A DNA stretch of 64,000 bases. Source: Actinomadura sp. NBRC 104425. Lineage in GTDB: Bacteria > Actinomycetota > Actinomycetes > Streptosporangiales > Streptosporangiaceae. The stretch spans positions 186,001-250,000 of the forward strand of contig NZ_BSTN01000004.1 of assembly GCF_030269545.1 (NCBI RefSeq), read 5' to 3'. Positions 38,806 to 47,681 of this stretch are shown here, piece by piece. A program made the translations under genes and the position numbers. Within the stretch, counting starts at the first letter, position 1; each line of letters opens with the position of its first letter. The notes beneath the pieces were generated by a model. It ran no database searches. It saw only the letters and a list, made by a program, of their open reading frames with translations, and was not told the origin of the DNA.

Positions 38806-39291
38806 TCACGGTTGCGTGAAGACGTAGGTGACGCTGACGGTCACGTTGCTCACGCAGAACAGGCCCGATCCCGTGACGGGCCGGTCGGTGAACGTGACGG
38901 TGGCCGGGGGAGCGGATCCGGTGTAGGGGCCGCTCAGGTTGCCGGTGTAGGTACAGCCGAGAGCGGACATCTTGAAGCCGTTGATCTCGGTGGTGCCGCT
39001 GGTGAAGCTTCCGCTCCAGGGGAAGCCGGTGGGCGTGACCGTGACACCGCATCCGGTGGCGGTGGCCCCCGTGACGGAGAACGCGCCGGTGTCGGTCATG
39101 GTGCCGGTCAGGGTGGAGCCGCTGCAGGTGGCGACGGTGGTGCCGCCCACCTTGACCACCAGGCTGTTGGCGTTGGCCGTGGCGGTGAAGGGGCCGTTCG
39201 TCCAGTTGTCGGCCCAGGCGGGGGTGGCCGTCAACGCGACGGCGGCGGCGGAGGCCGCGGTGAGCGCGGCAAGCTTGGTTGCGCGGGACAT
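38806..39291 (-). CDS. Secreted beta-rich protein, unknown function
   Basis: A 161-residue protein with a clear signal peptide (MSRATKLAALTAASAAAVAL then TATPAWA, cleavage near residue 27). The mature part is Thr/Gly/Ser-rich and of beta type (NGPFTATANANSLVVKVGGT, CSGSTLTGTMTDTGAFSVTG), with four cysteines in two likely pairs (ATCSG, TGCGV, LGCTY, LFCVS). This is a common secreted family of actinomycetes without known function. AGAAAGAAAGA precedes the ATG. Confidence 0.8.
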   Translation of the reverse strand: MSRATKLAALTAASAAAVALTATPAWADNWTNGPFTATANANSLVVKVGGTTVATCSGSTLTGTMTDTGAFSVTGATATGCGVTVTPTGFPWSGSFTSGTTEINGFKMSALGCTYTGNLSGPYTGSAPPATVTFTDRPVTGSGLFCVSNVTVSVTYVFTQP

Positions 39292-39884
39292 GCGTCTTTC
39301 TTTCTGCAGTGGGCGCGTGAAACACCCGGGGTGGGATGTCGGTCGAGCCGACGGATGTTCGGTTTCGCCCATGTCGCTGGGCGGTGTCGGGCCCCGCGTG
39401 CCTCGGGACCGTTCTGTGTCGGGGACGGTTGTCGCGGTCGAGGTCTTCGTGTCCTGGCAGTCTCCCTCCGTTCGCAGCGGTGTGGATCCGAATCGAACGT
39501 AAGCGCGCTCGGAGAACCCGGCAATACACAAGCGCTAGCTTGGTATGGCCGGATTGTGACGTCTCTCACATTGCCGAAACTGGTCTGCTCGATGGCGTCC
39601 GCGTCCCGACGCCAGGAACAGGGGAGACGCGGTGAACCGCCCCAGTGGGCTTGCCCGCCCTGCCTGCCGGACTCGGGAAGCGCCGCGGCCGTCGGCCGTC
39701 GGCCGTCCGGGCGACTTCGCCCGCGCCGGCCGTAAGTGACGGCAGGAACGCCCCATTGTCGCCTGCCGATGCTCCTCCGCCGGCCGCCGGCCGCCGCGCC
39801 GCCGGCGACTGATGCCCGCCCGTCCGAACGCCCGCCCAGTCTCCTCGGCGCCGGCTGGTGGCCGCCGCCCGGGCAGAGCCGAGT
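39292..39884. other. Gene-free interval upstream of the secreted protein gene
   Basis: About 590 bases. It should contain the promoter of the minus-strand gene at 39291. No element could be assigned with confidence, and the open frames present have no ribosome binding sites. Confidence 0.35.
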
Positions 39885-39913
39885 GGGGCGGTACGTGTTG
39901 CACGTACCGCCCC
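39885..39913 (-). terminator. Terminator of the glucanase gene
   Basis: GGGGCGGTACGTG-TTG-CACGTACCGCCCC, a 13-bp perfect stem with a three-base loop, 25 bases downstream of the glucanase stop. Confidence 0.8.
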
Positions 39914-39938
39914 TGTCGTCACGCGCGGCTGTTGCCGC

Positions 39939-41579
39939 TCAGCCGCGGCGCCATTTCTGGTTGGCGCCGCCGTTGCACTCCCACAACTGCAGGGCGGCTC
40001 CGTCGTTCGGGTTCCAGTCCTTGATGTCGACGCACTTGTTCGCCTGCGGATTCACCAGATCGCCGGCCTCGCTCAGCACGAACTGCTGCGCCGGGTTCCC
40101 GCTGCAGTTCGCGATCTGGATGACCGCGCCGTTGTCCCGCGACCCCCAGGCCACGTCCATGCACTTGTCGTTCTGCGTGCGCAGCGTGCCGTCGGTGAAG
40201 GTCCACTGCTGGGCGGCGGTGCCGTTGCACGTGTAGGTCTGCAGCGGCACGCCGTCGCTGAAGTTGGCGGCCGGGACGTCGATGCACTTGTTGTTCCAGT
40301 TGCTCACCAGCGCGCTGGTTCCGCCGTCGGAGGAGCCGCCCGAACCGAACGGCGTCAGCGTGATGGAGGCCGAGCGCGGGTCGCCGTTGTGCACCAGCGA
40401 CTCGAAGTTGCCGACGTCGTCGAAGGGGAACCCGTACGCTTTGCCGTCCACCATGTTGGCGTGGATGATCCGCGAGTAGTGGTTGGTCAGCGAGCCGCGG
40501 TAGAACTCGGACGGGTCGTAGCTCGGCTGGGTGTCGATGGTGCCGAGCGTGGAGCGGTGCAGGGCCGCGCAGACCGTGCGTGCGATCGGGCCCTGGACGT
40601 TGTCGTTGGGGGCGAAGAGGGCCCCGCTGCAGCCCCACACGTCCGCGGTGCTCGGCTTGGTGATCGAGTGGACCTGGTTGCCGGAGGCGTCGGTGAAGTA
40701 CATGACGTTCCCGGACGTGCGGCCGAAGTACTTGACGTCCGGCTGGTCGCGGAACGGCACGACGGTCAGTGTCTTGCTGGTGAAGGCGTTCCACGCGCTG
40801 TCGATGTACGAGGCGAGGTAGTTGCTGTCGAGCAGTCCGGCGTCGGTGGCCTTGCCGGGGGCCAGCACCCGGAGCACCGTGCCGTCGCTGCGCGTGTACA
40901 CCGTGTTCTCCCAGCCGGGCTGCGCCTTGATGGCGTTGATCACCTTGTCGCGGCCGCCGTCGACGAGTTGGCCGGTCCGCTGGGTCGTCCCGTCGGCGCC
41001 GGTCACGCTGACGGCATGCGGGATCGCGAACTGGTCGACCTGCGTGCTGTTGAGCCACAGGCCGGCGTCGTTGTAGGTGAGCTCGCTCCAGTCGAAGAGG
41101 ATGTCGCGGTTGGGGTCCCCGGCCGCCCACGGCGCGGGCTGCACCAGGCCGTCCGGGGTGAGGTAGAGCTTGAGCTTCTCCCCGAAGGAGAAGTACACCC
41201 GGCCGGACAGGAAGCGCGGGATGTAGATGGTCGTGCTTGCGCCGTTGGCCGGGCCGGGGATCGACACGTCGGGCGCCGCGGACGGCGGCTGCGAACCCGC
41301 GGGCCAGGCCGAGAACGCCCCGCTCTGGTTCACGTAGCCCAGCTTGCCGCCGGGCCGGAGGTCCTGGCCGAGGACGTAGAGGTACACCGGTTCGCTGCGT
41401 CCGGTGTTGTTGGTGACCGTGATCGGCAGCAGGTCCGGTCCGACGGCCTGCACCTGCGTCGCGCCGGCCGCGACGGTGAGCGGCAGCATGACGGTCACCG
41501 CGGCCAGCCAGGTCAGCAGTCTCCGGCCGGCGGACCTCAGTGTCCCTGTGACGGGGGGTTTCTTCGCTTTCTGTGACAT
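39939..41579 (-). CDS. Secreted GH64 beta-1,3-glucanase with C-terminal ricin-type lectin domain
   Basis: A 546-residue extracellular enzyme. After a signal peptide (LLTWLAAVTVMLPLTVAAGA), the GH64 catalytic domain (about 45-400) starts LLPITVTNNTGRSEPVYLYV and contains LFDWSELTYNDAGLWLNSTQ VDQFAIP and the C-terminal NHYSRIIHANMVDGKAYGFP FDDVGN. A Gly/Ser linker leads to a ricin B-type domain (CBM13; about 415-546) with repeated QWTF/QQFVL/QKWRR motifs. GH64 enzymes release laminaripentaose from fungal or algal beta-1,3-glucan. The ATG at 41579 has GGAG upstream. A LacI-type operator further upstream suggests sugar control. Confidence 0.92.
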   Translation of the reverse strand: MSQKAKKPPVTGTLRSAGRRLLTWLAAVTVMLPLTVAAGATQVQAVGPDLLPITVTNNTGRSEPVYLYVLGQDLRPGGKLGYVNQSGAFSAWPAGSQPPSAAPDVSIPGPANGASTTIYIPRFLSGRVYFSFGEKLKLYLTPDGLVQPAPWAAGDPNRDILFDWSELTYNDAGLWLNSTQVDQFAIPHAVSVTGADGTTQRTGQLVDGGRDKVINAIKAQPGWENTVYTRSDGTVLRVLAPGKATDAGLLDSNYLASYIDSAWNAFTSKTLTVVPFRDQPDVKYFGRTSGNVMYFTDASGNQVHSITKPSTADVWGCSGALFAPNDNVQGPIARTVCAALHRSTLGTIDTQPSYDPSEFYRGSLTNHYSRIIHANMVDGKAYGFPFDDVGNFESLVHNGDPRSASITLTPFGSGGSSDGGTSALVSNWNNKCIDVPAANFSDGVPLQTYTCNGTAAQQWTFTDGTLRTQNDKCMDVAWGSRDNGAVIQIANCSGNPAQQFVLSEAGDLVNPQANKCVDIKDWNPNDGAALQLWECNGGANQKWRRG

Positions 41580-41655
41580 GGCGGATCTCCATGGGAGTCG
41601 TGGGGGCGGTGTGTGCGGCACCGCCCCCGGCCGTCGATGGCGGTCTCGTGCGGAA

Positions 41656-41894
41656 TCAGCCGAGGCGCGTGCGCACCCGGCGCTCGACCTGGGCCGCCGC
41701 GGCTTGGTGGGCCAGGCGCACGCGCGCTTGCGCGGCGGTCAGGTGCAGATCGCGCTGCAGCACCTGCTGCATGGACTTCCCGGACGGGACGGGGGTGGAG
41801 AAGAACCATTGGGCGGGGCGGCGTGGGCGGCCGCGGAGGGCGGGACGAGCGCGGCGGCGGAAAACGCCGCGCAGGCCGGCACGGTGAGTCTCAT
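41656..41894 (-). pseudogene. Broken secreted protease gene: signal peptide plus prodomain start of an S1E (streptogrisin-like) protease
   Basis: From an ATG at 41894 (AAGGA upstream) comes a signal peptide MRLTVPACAAFSAAALVPPS AAAHAAPP. After a frame change near 41815 the next frame reads WFFSTPVPSGK then MQQVLQRDLHLTAAQARVRL AHQAAAAQVERRVRTRLG and stops. MLxxLQRDLGLTxxQAxxRL is the first helix of the alpha-lytic protease prodomain, so this is the 5' end of a trypsin-like secreted protease gene with both a frameshift and loss of the catalytic domain. It stands between the operator and the glucanase gene, in the same direction. Confidence 0.6.
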
Positions 41895-41923
41895 GACGAT
41901 CCTTGGGAGCGGGGGCAGATCGT

Positions 41924-41935
41924 GAGAGCGCTCTC
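41924..41935 (-). promoter_or_regulatory. LacI/CebR-type operator
   Basis: GAGAGCGCTCTC, a perfect 12-bp palindrome with the GCGC centre typical of LacI-family operators at actinomycete polysaccharide genes. It lies 30 bases before the ATG of the broken protease gene and so controls that transcript and probably the glucanase behind it. TAAGGT and TTAACA just upstream are possible -10 elements. Confidence 0.65.
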
Positions 41936-42185
41936 TGTTAAGAGACCTTACAGTTAGAGGCGCGGCAAGATCTACCGTTTCGCCGGAAATGTCGCCCAGG
42001 CTGCGAGTTCGCGGCCTCCGATCGGCGCGGATCCCCCGCCGGAGGGTGACAGAAAGGACGAGCCGGACCATCTGTCTCCGAGGTGGCCGTCCGCGCGGGG
42101 CTCGCCTGGCGCGAGGGCCTCGATCATCGCTCTCCGTGGTGACATGCATGCGTACAGGAAGGGTGAACGGGTTAGAGAAGATCAT

Positions 42186-44270
42186 GTGACCGTCGAAACG
42201 TCGGCCCGGCCCGCGCGCGGAGCCGGCCTGTCCCTGCCGCGCGAGCTGGCACTGGGGCTGGTGCTGTTCGCCCTCTACTGCCTGGTCGACCTCCTGCCCG
42301 CCGGAGACCGGGCGGCCGCGGCGGAGGCGAACGCCCGCGCCCTGTACGCGTGGGAGCGGTCGCTGCACATCGACCTCGAACGGCCGCTCAACGCGTGGCT
42401 GGCCGGACACGACACGCTGACCGTCCTGGCCGACTACGAGTACGCCGTCACCTACCTGGTCACCACCGCACTCATGCTGGCCTGGCTGTACCTGCGGCGC
42501 CCCGACCGCTACCGGACGGCCCGCACCTCGTTCGCGCTGGTCAACCTGTTCAGCGTCGCGGTGTTCGCGCTGTGGCCGGTCATGCCGCCCCGGCTGATCG
42601 CCGACCTCGGCTTCGTGGACACCGTCGTCACCGAGGGCACCTGGGGTTCGTGGGGAACCCCGCTGGTAAACCACGCCAACCAGCTGGCCGCGATGCCGTC
42701 GCTGCACGTCGCCTGGGCGGTGTGGGTGAGCGCGGAACTGGCCCGGGCGGGCGCCGGCAGGGTCCCGCAGGCGGCGGGCGCGCTGCACGTCCTGGTGACC
42801 GTGCTGGTGATCGCGGCGACCGCCAACCACTTCCTGCTGGACGTCGTCGGAGCGGTCGCCGTCGTCGGGGCGGCGATGTGGGCGGCGGGCCGTCCGGCCA
42901 GGGCGCGCCGGCGGGTGCGGCCGCCGGACGCGTTCTTCCTCGCGGTGGAGTCCGCCCGGGCGCCCCAGCACGTCGGCGGGCTGATCATGCTGGACGCCCC
43001 CGACGGCTCGGTGCAGGCCGCCGATCTGGCCGCCGTGGTGCGGGCGCGACTGGACGGGCTGCCCCGGCTGCGGCAGCGGCTGTCGGCGCCCGCCCGATTG
43101 CGGCGGCCCCGCTGGGTGGACCATCCGGACCTCGACTGGGACTGGCACGTGACCGCGATGACGCTGCCGTCCCCCGGCGGTGACGAACGGCTGGCCGAGC
43201 TGGTCGCCGCGCTGCAGGCCGAACCGCTGCCGCGCGACCGGCCGCTGTGGCGGCTGATCGCGGTACGCGGCTACGCCCCCGACCGCACGGCCGTCGTCTT
43301 CCTGATGCACCATGCCGTCGCCGACGGCATGGGCGTGATCGCCCACGCGCTGAGGCTGGCCGGCCCGGGCCGCGTGGACCTGCCGACGGCGCCCCGCCCC
43401 CGCAACCCCCTGGGCACGGCGATCGGACTGGTCCAGCTCGCCGTCGACCGGCGGCCCCGGAAAGCGCCGCTGCCCGAGCCGCGCCCGGGGCGGCGGTCCT
43501 TCGCCTGCTTCCGGGTTCCGCTGCCGACGGTGCGGCGCATCGCCCGGCGGCACGGGGCGCGGGTGACCGACGTGATCCTGTGCGCGGTGATCGGGGGACT
43601 GCTGCGCGCGGGGCCCGCCCCCGCAGGCCCGACGCTGCGCGTCGCGGTGCCGCTGATGACGCGCACCGCCCGCACCCCTCCGGAAGGCAACCACACCGCC
43701 GCCGTCATGGTGGACCTGCCGTGCGGCCCGATGGCCGAGGCGGAGCGGCTCGAACTGATCGCGGCGGCCACCGGCAGGCGGCTGCGCACCGGCACCCGAG
43801 CGCTGGCGTCCGCCTTCGTCATGCAGCGGCTGACCCGACTGCTGCCGCAGCCCGCGCACGCCGCGTTCGCCCGGTCGGTGTACGGGGGGCGCTCCTTCCA
43901 AGCCGTGGTGTCCAACCTGCCCGGCCTCGATGCGCCGATCACGTTCGCCGGCGCACCGGTGCTGGCGGCGCATCCCATCGTGCCCACCGCGAAGGGCGCG
44001 CCGCTGGCGGTGGGCGCGCTGGGCTGGAACGGCCAGCTCGGCTTCGGGGTGAGCGTCGATCCCGCGCTGGTCGCCGACGCCGGGGCGCTGTGCCGGGCCA
44101 TGACCGGTGTGCTGCTGGAGCTGTCCTCGAGCGGAACCGGCATGGTAACGCCGGCGCGTCAGCAGCGAGGAAGGGACGGAGCGTTGGCCGGCCCGTGGCG
44201 AGGCGACGCGGGGCGGGGGAGGACCGGGCCGAGGACGCCACGGCCTTCCGGCAGGCCCCGCCGGCGGTGA
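42186..44270 (+). CDS. Fusion: PAP2 phosphatase-like membrane domain plus WS/DGAT-type acyltransferase
   Basis: A 694-residue two-part protein. Residues 1-250: membrane PAP2/inositolphosphotransferase-like domain with six segments and the motifs AAMPSLHVAWAV and ATANHFLLDVVGAV (His and HxxxD of the active site). Residues about 255-650: a wax ester synthase/diacylglycerol acyltransferase domain with the catalytic HHxxxDG in VFLMHHAVADGMG and the C-terminal VSNLPGLDAPITFAGAPV. The combination suggests dephosphorylation of a lipid phosphate and acylation of the product on one chain, as in storage lipid synthesis. The last 35 residues are basic and variable. AGAGAAG precedes the GTG. Confidence 0.9.
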   Translation: MTVETSARPARGAGLSLPRELALGLVLFALYCLVDLLPAGDRAAAAEANARALYAWERSLHIDLERPLNAWLAGHDTLTVLADYEYAVTYLVTTALMLAWLYLRRPDRYRTARTSFALVNLFSVAVFALWPVMPPRLIADLGFVDTVVTEGTWGSWGTPLVNHANQLAAMPSLHVAWAVWVSAELARAGAGRVPQAAGALHVLVTVLVIAATANHFLLDVVGAVAVVGAAMWAAGRPARARRRVRPPDAFFLAVESARAPQHVGGLIMLDAPDGSVQAADLAAVVRARLDGLPRLRQRLSAPARLRRPRWVDHPDLDWDWHVTAMTLPSPGGDERLAELVAALQAEPLPRDRPLWRLIAVRGYAPDRTAVVFLMHHAVADGMGVIAHALRLAGPGRVDLPTAPRPRNPLGTAIGLVQLAVDRRPRKAPLPEPRPGRRSFACFRVPLPTVRRIARRHGARVTDVILCAVIGGLLRAGPAPAGPTLRVAVPLMTRTARTPPEGNHTAAVMVDLPCGPMAEAERLELIAAATGRRLRTGTRALASAFVMQRLTRLLPQPAHAAFARSVYGGRSFQAVVSNLPGLDAPITFAGAPVLAAHPIVPTAKGAPLAVGALGWNGQLGFGVSVDPALVADAGALCRAMTGVLLELSSSGTGMVTPARQQRGRDGALAGPWRGDAGRGRTGPRTPRPSGRPRRR

Positions 44271-44479
44271 GTTCTACGGCGGGGCGTCGCGGCGGGCGGG
44301 AAGGCGGGTGACATGGCGGCGGCGAGAAGCGCCGCCGCCGTGACGGTGTTGCCGTAGTCGTCGGCGAGTTCCCATGCCCGACCTTCTTGCTCGGCGCCGC
44401 GCCGCGGTGGACGGCGCTCACATCGTCGGTGCGCGAGATCGCCGAACGCTGGTCGCGGTCGACGGCGTTGCCGGTGCGC

Positions 44480-45262
44480 TCACCCGGGGCGGTGCTCCCA
44501 GCCGCGGCGCGGAGCGCGGGTGCTGAGCAGCTCGTCGCGGCTGCGGTAAACGATGTAGGGCCGGGTGAGGTAGCCGACGGGCGCGGTCAGCATGTGCACC
44601 AGGCGGGTGAACGGCCAGATGCAGAACAGCAGCAGCGCGCTGAGGGCGTGCAGCTTGAACAGGATCGGGACGTCCGCCATCAGGTGCGGGTCGGGCTGCA
44701 GGTAGAACACCGACCGGAACCAGGGGGAGACCGTCTCGCGGTAGTTGTAGCCGCCGCCCACGAGGTTGGCGGCGACGGTCGCGGACAGCCCCAGCACGAT
44801 CACCAGGGTGAGCACCGCGTACATCAGCTTGTCGTTGCGGGTGGTGGCGGAGAAGACCGGGCCGACGGTCCGGCGCCGGTAGATCAGGATCGCCAGCCCC
44901 GCCAGCGTGCAGAACCCCGCGACGGTGCCCAGGGACACGGCCGTCACGTGGTAGGCGTGCTCGCTGATCCCGATCGCCTCGGTCCACCTGTCGGGGATGA
45001 CGAGCCCCCCGACATGGCCCATCAGCACCAGCAGGATGCCGAAATGGAACAGCGGGCTGCCGATGCGCAGCAGGCGGCTCTCGTACAGCTGGGACGAGCG
45101 GGTCGTCCAGCCGAACTTGTCGTAGCGGTACCGCCAGATGTGGCCCAGCACGAACACCGCCACGGTGACGTACGGCAGTACCACCCACAGCAGGACGTCG
45201 ACGACCCCCGCCGACGTGTCCGCGGAAGGTGCGACGGTGGACAGGACCGTGCCGCCGGTCAT
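44480..45262 (-). CDS. narI: Respiratory nitrate reductase gamma subunit NarI
   Basis: A 260-residue membrane cytochrome b. Five membrane segments are seen, starting VDVLLWVVLPYVTVAVFVLG HIWRYRYDKFGWTTRSS. Haem-ligating histidines are expected in FHFGILLVLMGHVGG and in FKLHALSALLLFCIWPFTRLVH. It takes electrons from quinol to NarH. The ATG has AGGAG upstream and overlaps the end of narJ by four bases. Last gene of narKGHJI. Confidence 0.95.
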   Translation of the reverse strand: MTGGTVLSTVAPSADTSAGVVDVLLWVVLPYVTVAVFVLGHIWRYRYDKFGWTTRSSQLYESRLLRIGSPLFHFGILLVLMGHVGGLVIPDRWTEAIGISEHAYHVTAVSLGTVAGFCTLAGLAILIYRRRTVGPVFSATTRNDKLMYAVLTLVIVLGLSATVAANLVGGGYNYRETVSPWFRSVFYLQPDPHLMADVPILFKLHALSALLLFCIWPFTRLVHMLTAPVGYLTRPYIVYRSRDELLSTRAPRRGWEHRPG

Positions 45263-45954
45263 CGGTGGGCTCCTTGCACATGAGGTGGGGACGGTGGGCG
45301 CGGCCGCGGATCCGGGAGGAGGACCGGGCCGCCGGAAGCGGGGCCGTAGGGGGCGAGACCGACCTCCTCTTCCGGCGGCCCTTCCTCGGCCAGCCGCAGG
45401 ACGGCGTCGCGGACGCCGCCGTCCAGTCGGGGGAGCGTGGCCGAGACCGCGTCGAGCACCGCCGCCCACGGCGAGTGGGACTCCTGCAACGCCAGCCGCA
45501 GCAGCTCCAGGCCGGCGCGGTGCTCGTTGAGCAGGCGGGCGCCGGCGGCGGGGTCGGCGGCGGCGAACTCCAGCACGACGGCCAGGTGGTCGGGCAGTTC
45601 GCCGTCGCCGAGGACGAGCCCCGCGCTCCGGTAGGCCTGCTTGAACCGCAGGAGGGCCATGCCGCGTTTACGGGTGTCGCCGCAGGTGTAGTACGACAGG
45701 TACAGGCAGCAGCGTTTGCGGTGGTCGAACGTCTCGACGTAGTCGGCGGCCAGCTGCTGCAAGGGCGTCGCGTCGACGTGGTCGAGGAAGCGCCCCAGCG
45801 GCTCGGCCAGTTCCGCGGGCAGCGCGGCGGCGGCCCGGCGGAGCAGGGAACGGCGGCCGAGCAGGTCCTCGTCGGGGTAGTCGAGCAGCAGCGAGGCCGT
45901 CTGCCAGGCCGTCGCCAACCGCGTGTCGTCCAGCGCGGGGGTCCTCGTGGTCAT
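45259..45954 (-). CDS. narJ: Nitrate reductase assembly chaperone NarJ
   Basis: A 231-residue cytosolic chaperone of the TorD/NarJ type that inserts the molybdenum cofactor into NarG and docks NarGH to NarI. Family signatures: TASLLLDYPDEDLLGR near the N-terminus, YVETFDHRKRCCLYLSYYTC and GDTRKRGMALLRFKQAYR. The C-terminus is a variable acidic then proline-rich tail. Its ATG overlaps the end of narH and its stop overlaps narI, so translation is coupled throughout. Confidence 0.94.
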   Translation of the reverse strand: MTTRTPALDDTRLATAWQTASLLLDYPDEDLLGRRSLLRRAAAALPAELAEPLGRFLDHVDATPLQQLAADYVETFDHRKRCCLYLSYYTCGDTRKRGMALLRFKQAYRSAGLVLGDGELPDHLAVVLEFAAADPAAGARLLNEHRAGLELLRLALQESHSPWAAVLDAVSATLPRLDGGVRDAVLRLAEEGPPEEEVGLAPYGPASGGPVLLPDPRPRPPSPPHVQGAHR

Positions 45955-47681
45955 CGCTTGGGCTCCTCGGAGACCGTCGTCGCCGTCCCGTCGGCGGACT
46001 CCTCCGCATCCGGGGCGGCGGTGCCGGACGCCTCGCGCCGGGGCGGGAAGAGCCCGGCGGGCCTGCCCTTGCCGTCCCAGTTGAGAAGGTTGACGCGGGC
46101 GTGCTTGTCGGCCGGGTCGACGGGGCTGTCGGCCGTCTGCCGCTGCCGGAGCATGTGGAAGTTCTCCACCGCGATGGGCGCGGCGCCGCCGGAGGTCTCG
46201 CCGAACGGGCCCCAGCCGCCCATGCCGGGGCCGCCCTCGTAGTTCAGGCTGCACTCGGTGGCGATCTCCTCCAGCCGGTGCGCCTGCTCGGTGTGCGCGG
46301 GCGGGATGACGTACCGCTCGTCGTACTTGGCCAGGGCCAGCAGCCGGTACATGTCGTACATCTGCTCGCCGGTCATGTCCACCTTGGCGGGGATGCCCTC
46401 GTCGGGTTCGCGGCCCAGGTTGATGTCGCGCATGTAGGAGCGCATCGCCGCCAGGCGGCGCAAGACGGCCTCCACGGGCGCGGGGTCGCCCGCGGTGAAC
46501 AGCTGGGCGAGGTAGTCGACCGGGATGCGCAGGGCCTCGATGGCGGCGAACAGGTTGCCGGAGTCCTCCGCGTCGTGGCCGGTGTCGCGGACGACGTCCA
46601 CCACGGGCGACAGCGGCGGGATGTACCAGACCATCGGCATCGTCCGGTACTCCGGATGCAGCGGCAGCGCCACCCGGTAGGTGTTGATCAGCGCGTGGAC
46701 GGGGGAGCGCTGGGCCGCCTCGATCCAGTCGCGGGGGATGCCCGCCCGTCCGGCGGCCGCGACGACCTCCGGATCGTGCGGGTCCAGGAACACCTGCCGC
46801 TGCGCCTCGTACAGCCCCTTCTCGTCGGGCGTGGACGCGGCCTCGAGCACCTTGTCGGCGTCGTACAGCATCAGGCCGATGTAGCGCAGCCGCCCCACGC
46901 ACGTCTCCGAGCAGACGGTGGGGATGCCGACCTCCACGCGCGGGAAGCAGAAGGTGCACTTCTCGGCCTTGCCGGTGCGGTGGTTGAAGTACACCTTCTT
47001 GTACGGGCAGCCGGTGACGCACATCCGCCAGCCACGGCAGCGGTCCTGGTCGACCAGCACGATGCCGTCCTCGGCGCGCTTGTAGATCGCGCCGGACGGG
47101 CAGGACGCCGCGCACGACGGATTGAGGCAGTGCTCGCAGATGCGCGGCAGGTAGAACATGAAGGTCTTCTCGAACTCCAGCTTCACCTTCTCCGACACCT
47201 GGCCGAGCACCACGTCCCGGTCGGCCAGGCCGGGGGAGCCGCCGAGGTCGTCGTCCCAGTTCGCCGACCAGGAGATCTTCATGTCCTCGCCGGAGATCAG
47301 GGACTTGGGCCGCGCGACCGGGGTGTGCTCCTGCAGCGGCGCGTTGGTGAGGGTGTCGTAGTCGTAGGTCCAGGGCTCGTAGTAGTCGTCGATGGACGGC
47401 AGCTTCGGATTGGCGAAGATCGTCATCAGTTTGCGCAGCCGCCCGCCGGCCTTGAGCTCCAGCCGGCCCCGCCGGTTCAGCGTCCAGCCGCCGCGCCACT
47501 TGTCCTGGTCCTCGTAGCGGCGCGGGTACCCCTGCCCGGGACGGGTCTCGACGTTGTTGAACCACACGTACTCGACGCCGCTGCGGTTCGTCCACGCCTG
47601 CTTGCAGGTCACCGAGCAGGTGTGGCAGCCGATGCACTTGTCCAGGTTCATAACCATGGCCATCTGGGCCATCACGCGCAT
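45951..47681 (-). CDS. narH: Respiratory nitrate reductase beta subunit NarH
   Basis: A 576-residue iron-sulfur subunit with four cysteine groups: CIGCHTCSVTCKQAW (start), CEHCLNPSCAASCPSG, CRGWRMCVTGCPYKK and CTFCFPRVEVGIPTVCSETC. The tryptophan in the third group replaces a cysteine and marks the [3Fe-4S] cluster, as in E. coli NarH. It carries electrons from NarI to NarG. The C-terminal 50 residues (after LNWDGKGRPAGLFPP) extend beyond E. coli NarH and are acidic and probably disordered. The ATG shares one base with the narG stop. Confidence 0.96.
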   Translation of the reverse strand: MRVMAQMAMVMNLDKCIGCHTCSVTCKQAWTNRSGVEYVWFNNVETRPGQGYPRRYEDQDKWRGGWTLNRRGRLELKAGGRLRKLMTIFANPKLPSIDDYYEPWTYDYDTLTNAPLQEHTPVARPKSLISGEDMKISWSANWDDDLGGSPGLADRDVVLGQVSEKVKLEFEKTFMFYLPRICEHCLNPSCAASCPSGAIYKRAEDGIVLVDQDRCRGWRMCVTGCPYKKVYFNHRTGKAEKCTFCFPRVEVGIPTVCSETCVGRLRYIGLMLYDADKVLEAASTPDEKGLYEAQRQVFLDPHDPEVVAAAGRAGIPRDWIEAAQRSPVHALINTYRVALPLHPEYRTMPMVWYIPPLSPVVDVVRDTGHDAEDSGNLFAAIEALRIPVDYLAQLFTAGDPAPVEAVLRRLAAMRSYMRDINLGREPDEGIPAKVDMTGEQMYDMYRLLALAKYDERYVIPPAHTEQAHRLEEIATECSLNYEGGPGMGGWGPFGETSGGAAPIAVENFHMLRQRQTADSPVDPADKHARVNLLNWDGKGRPAGLFPPRREASGTAAPDAEESADGTATTVSEEPKR

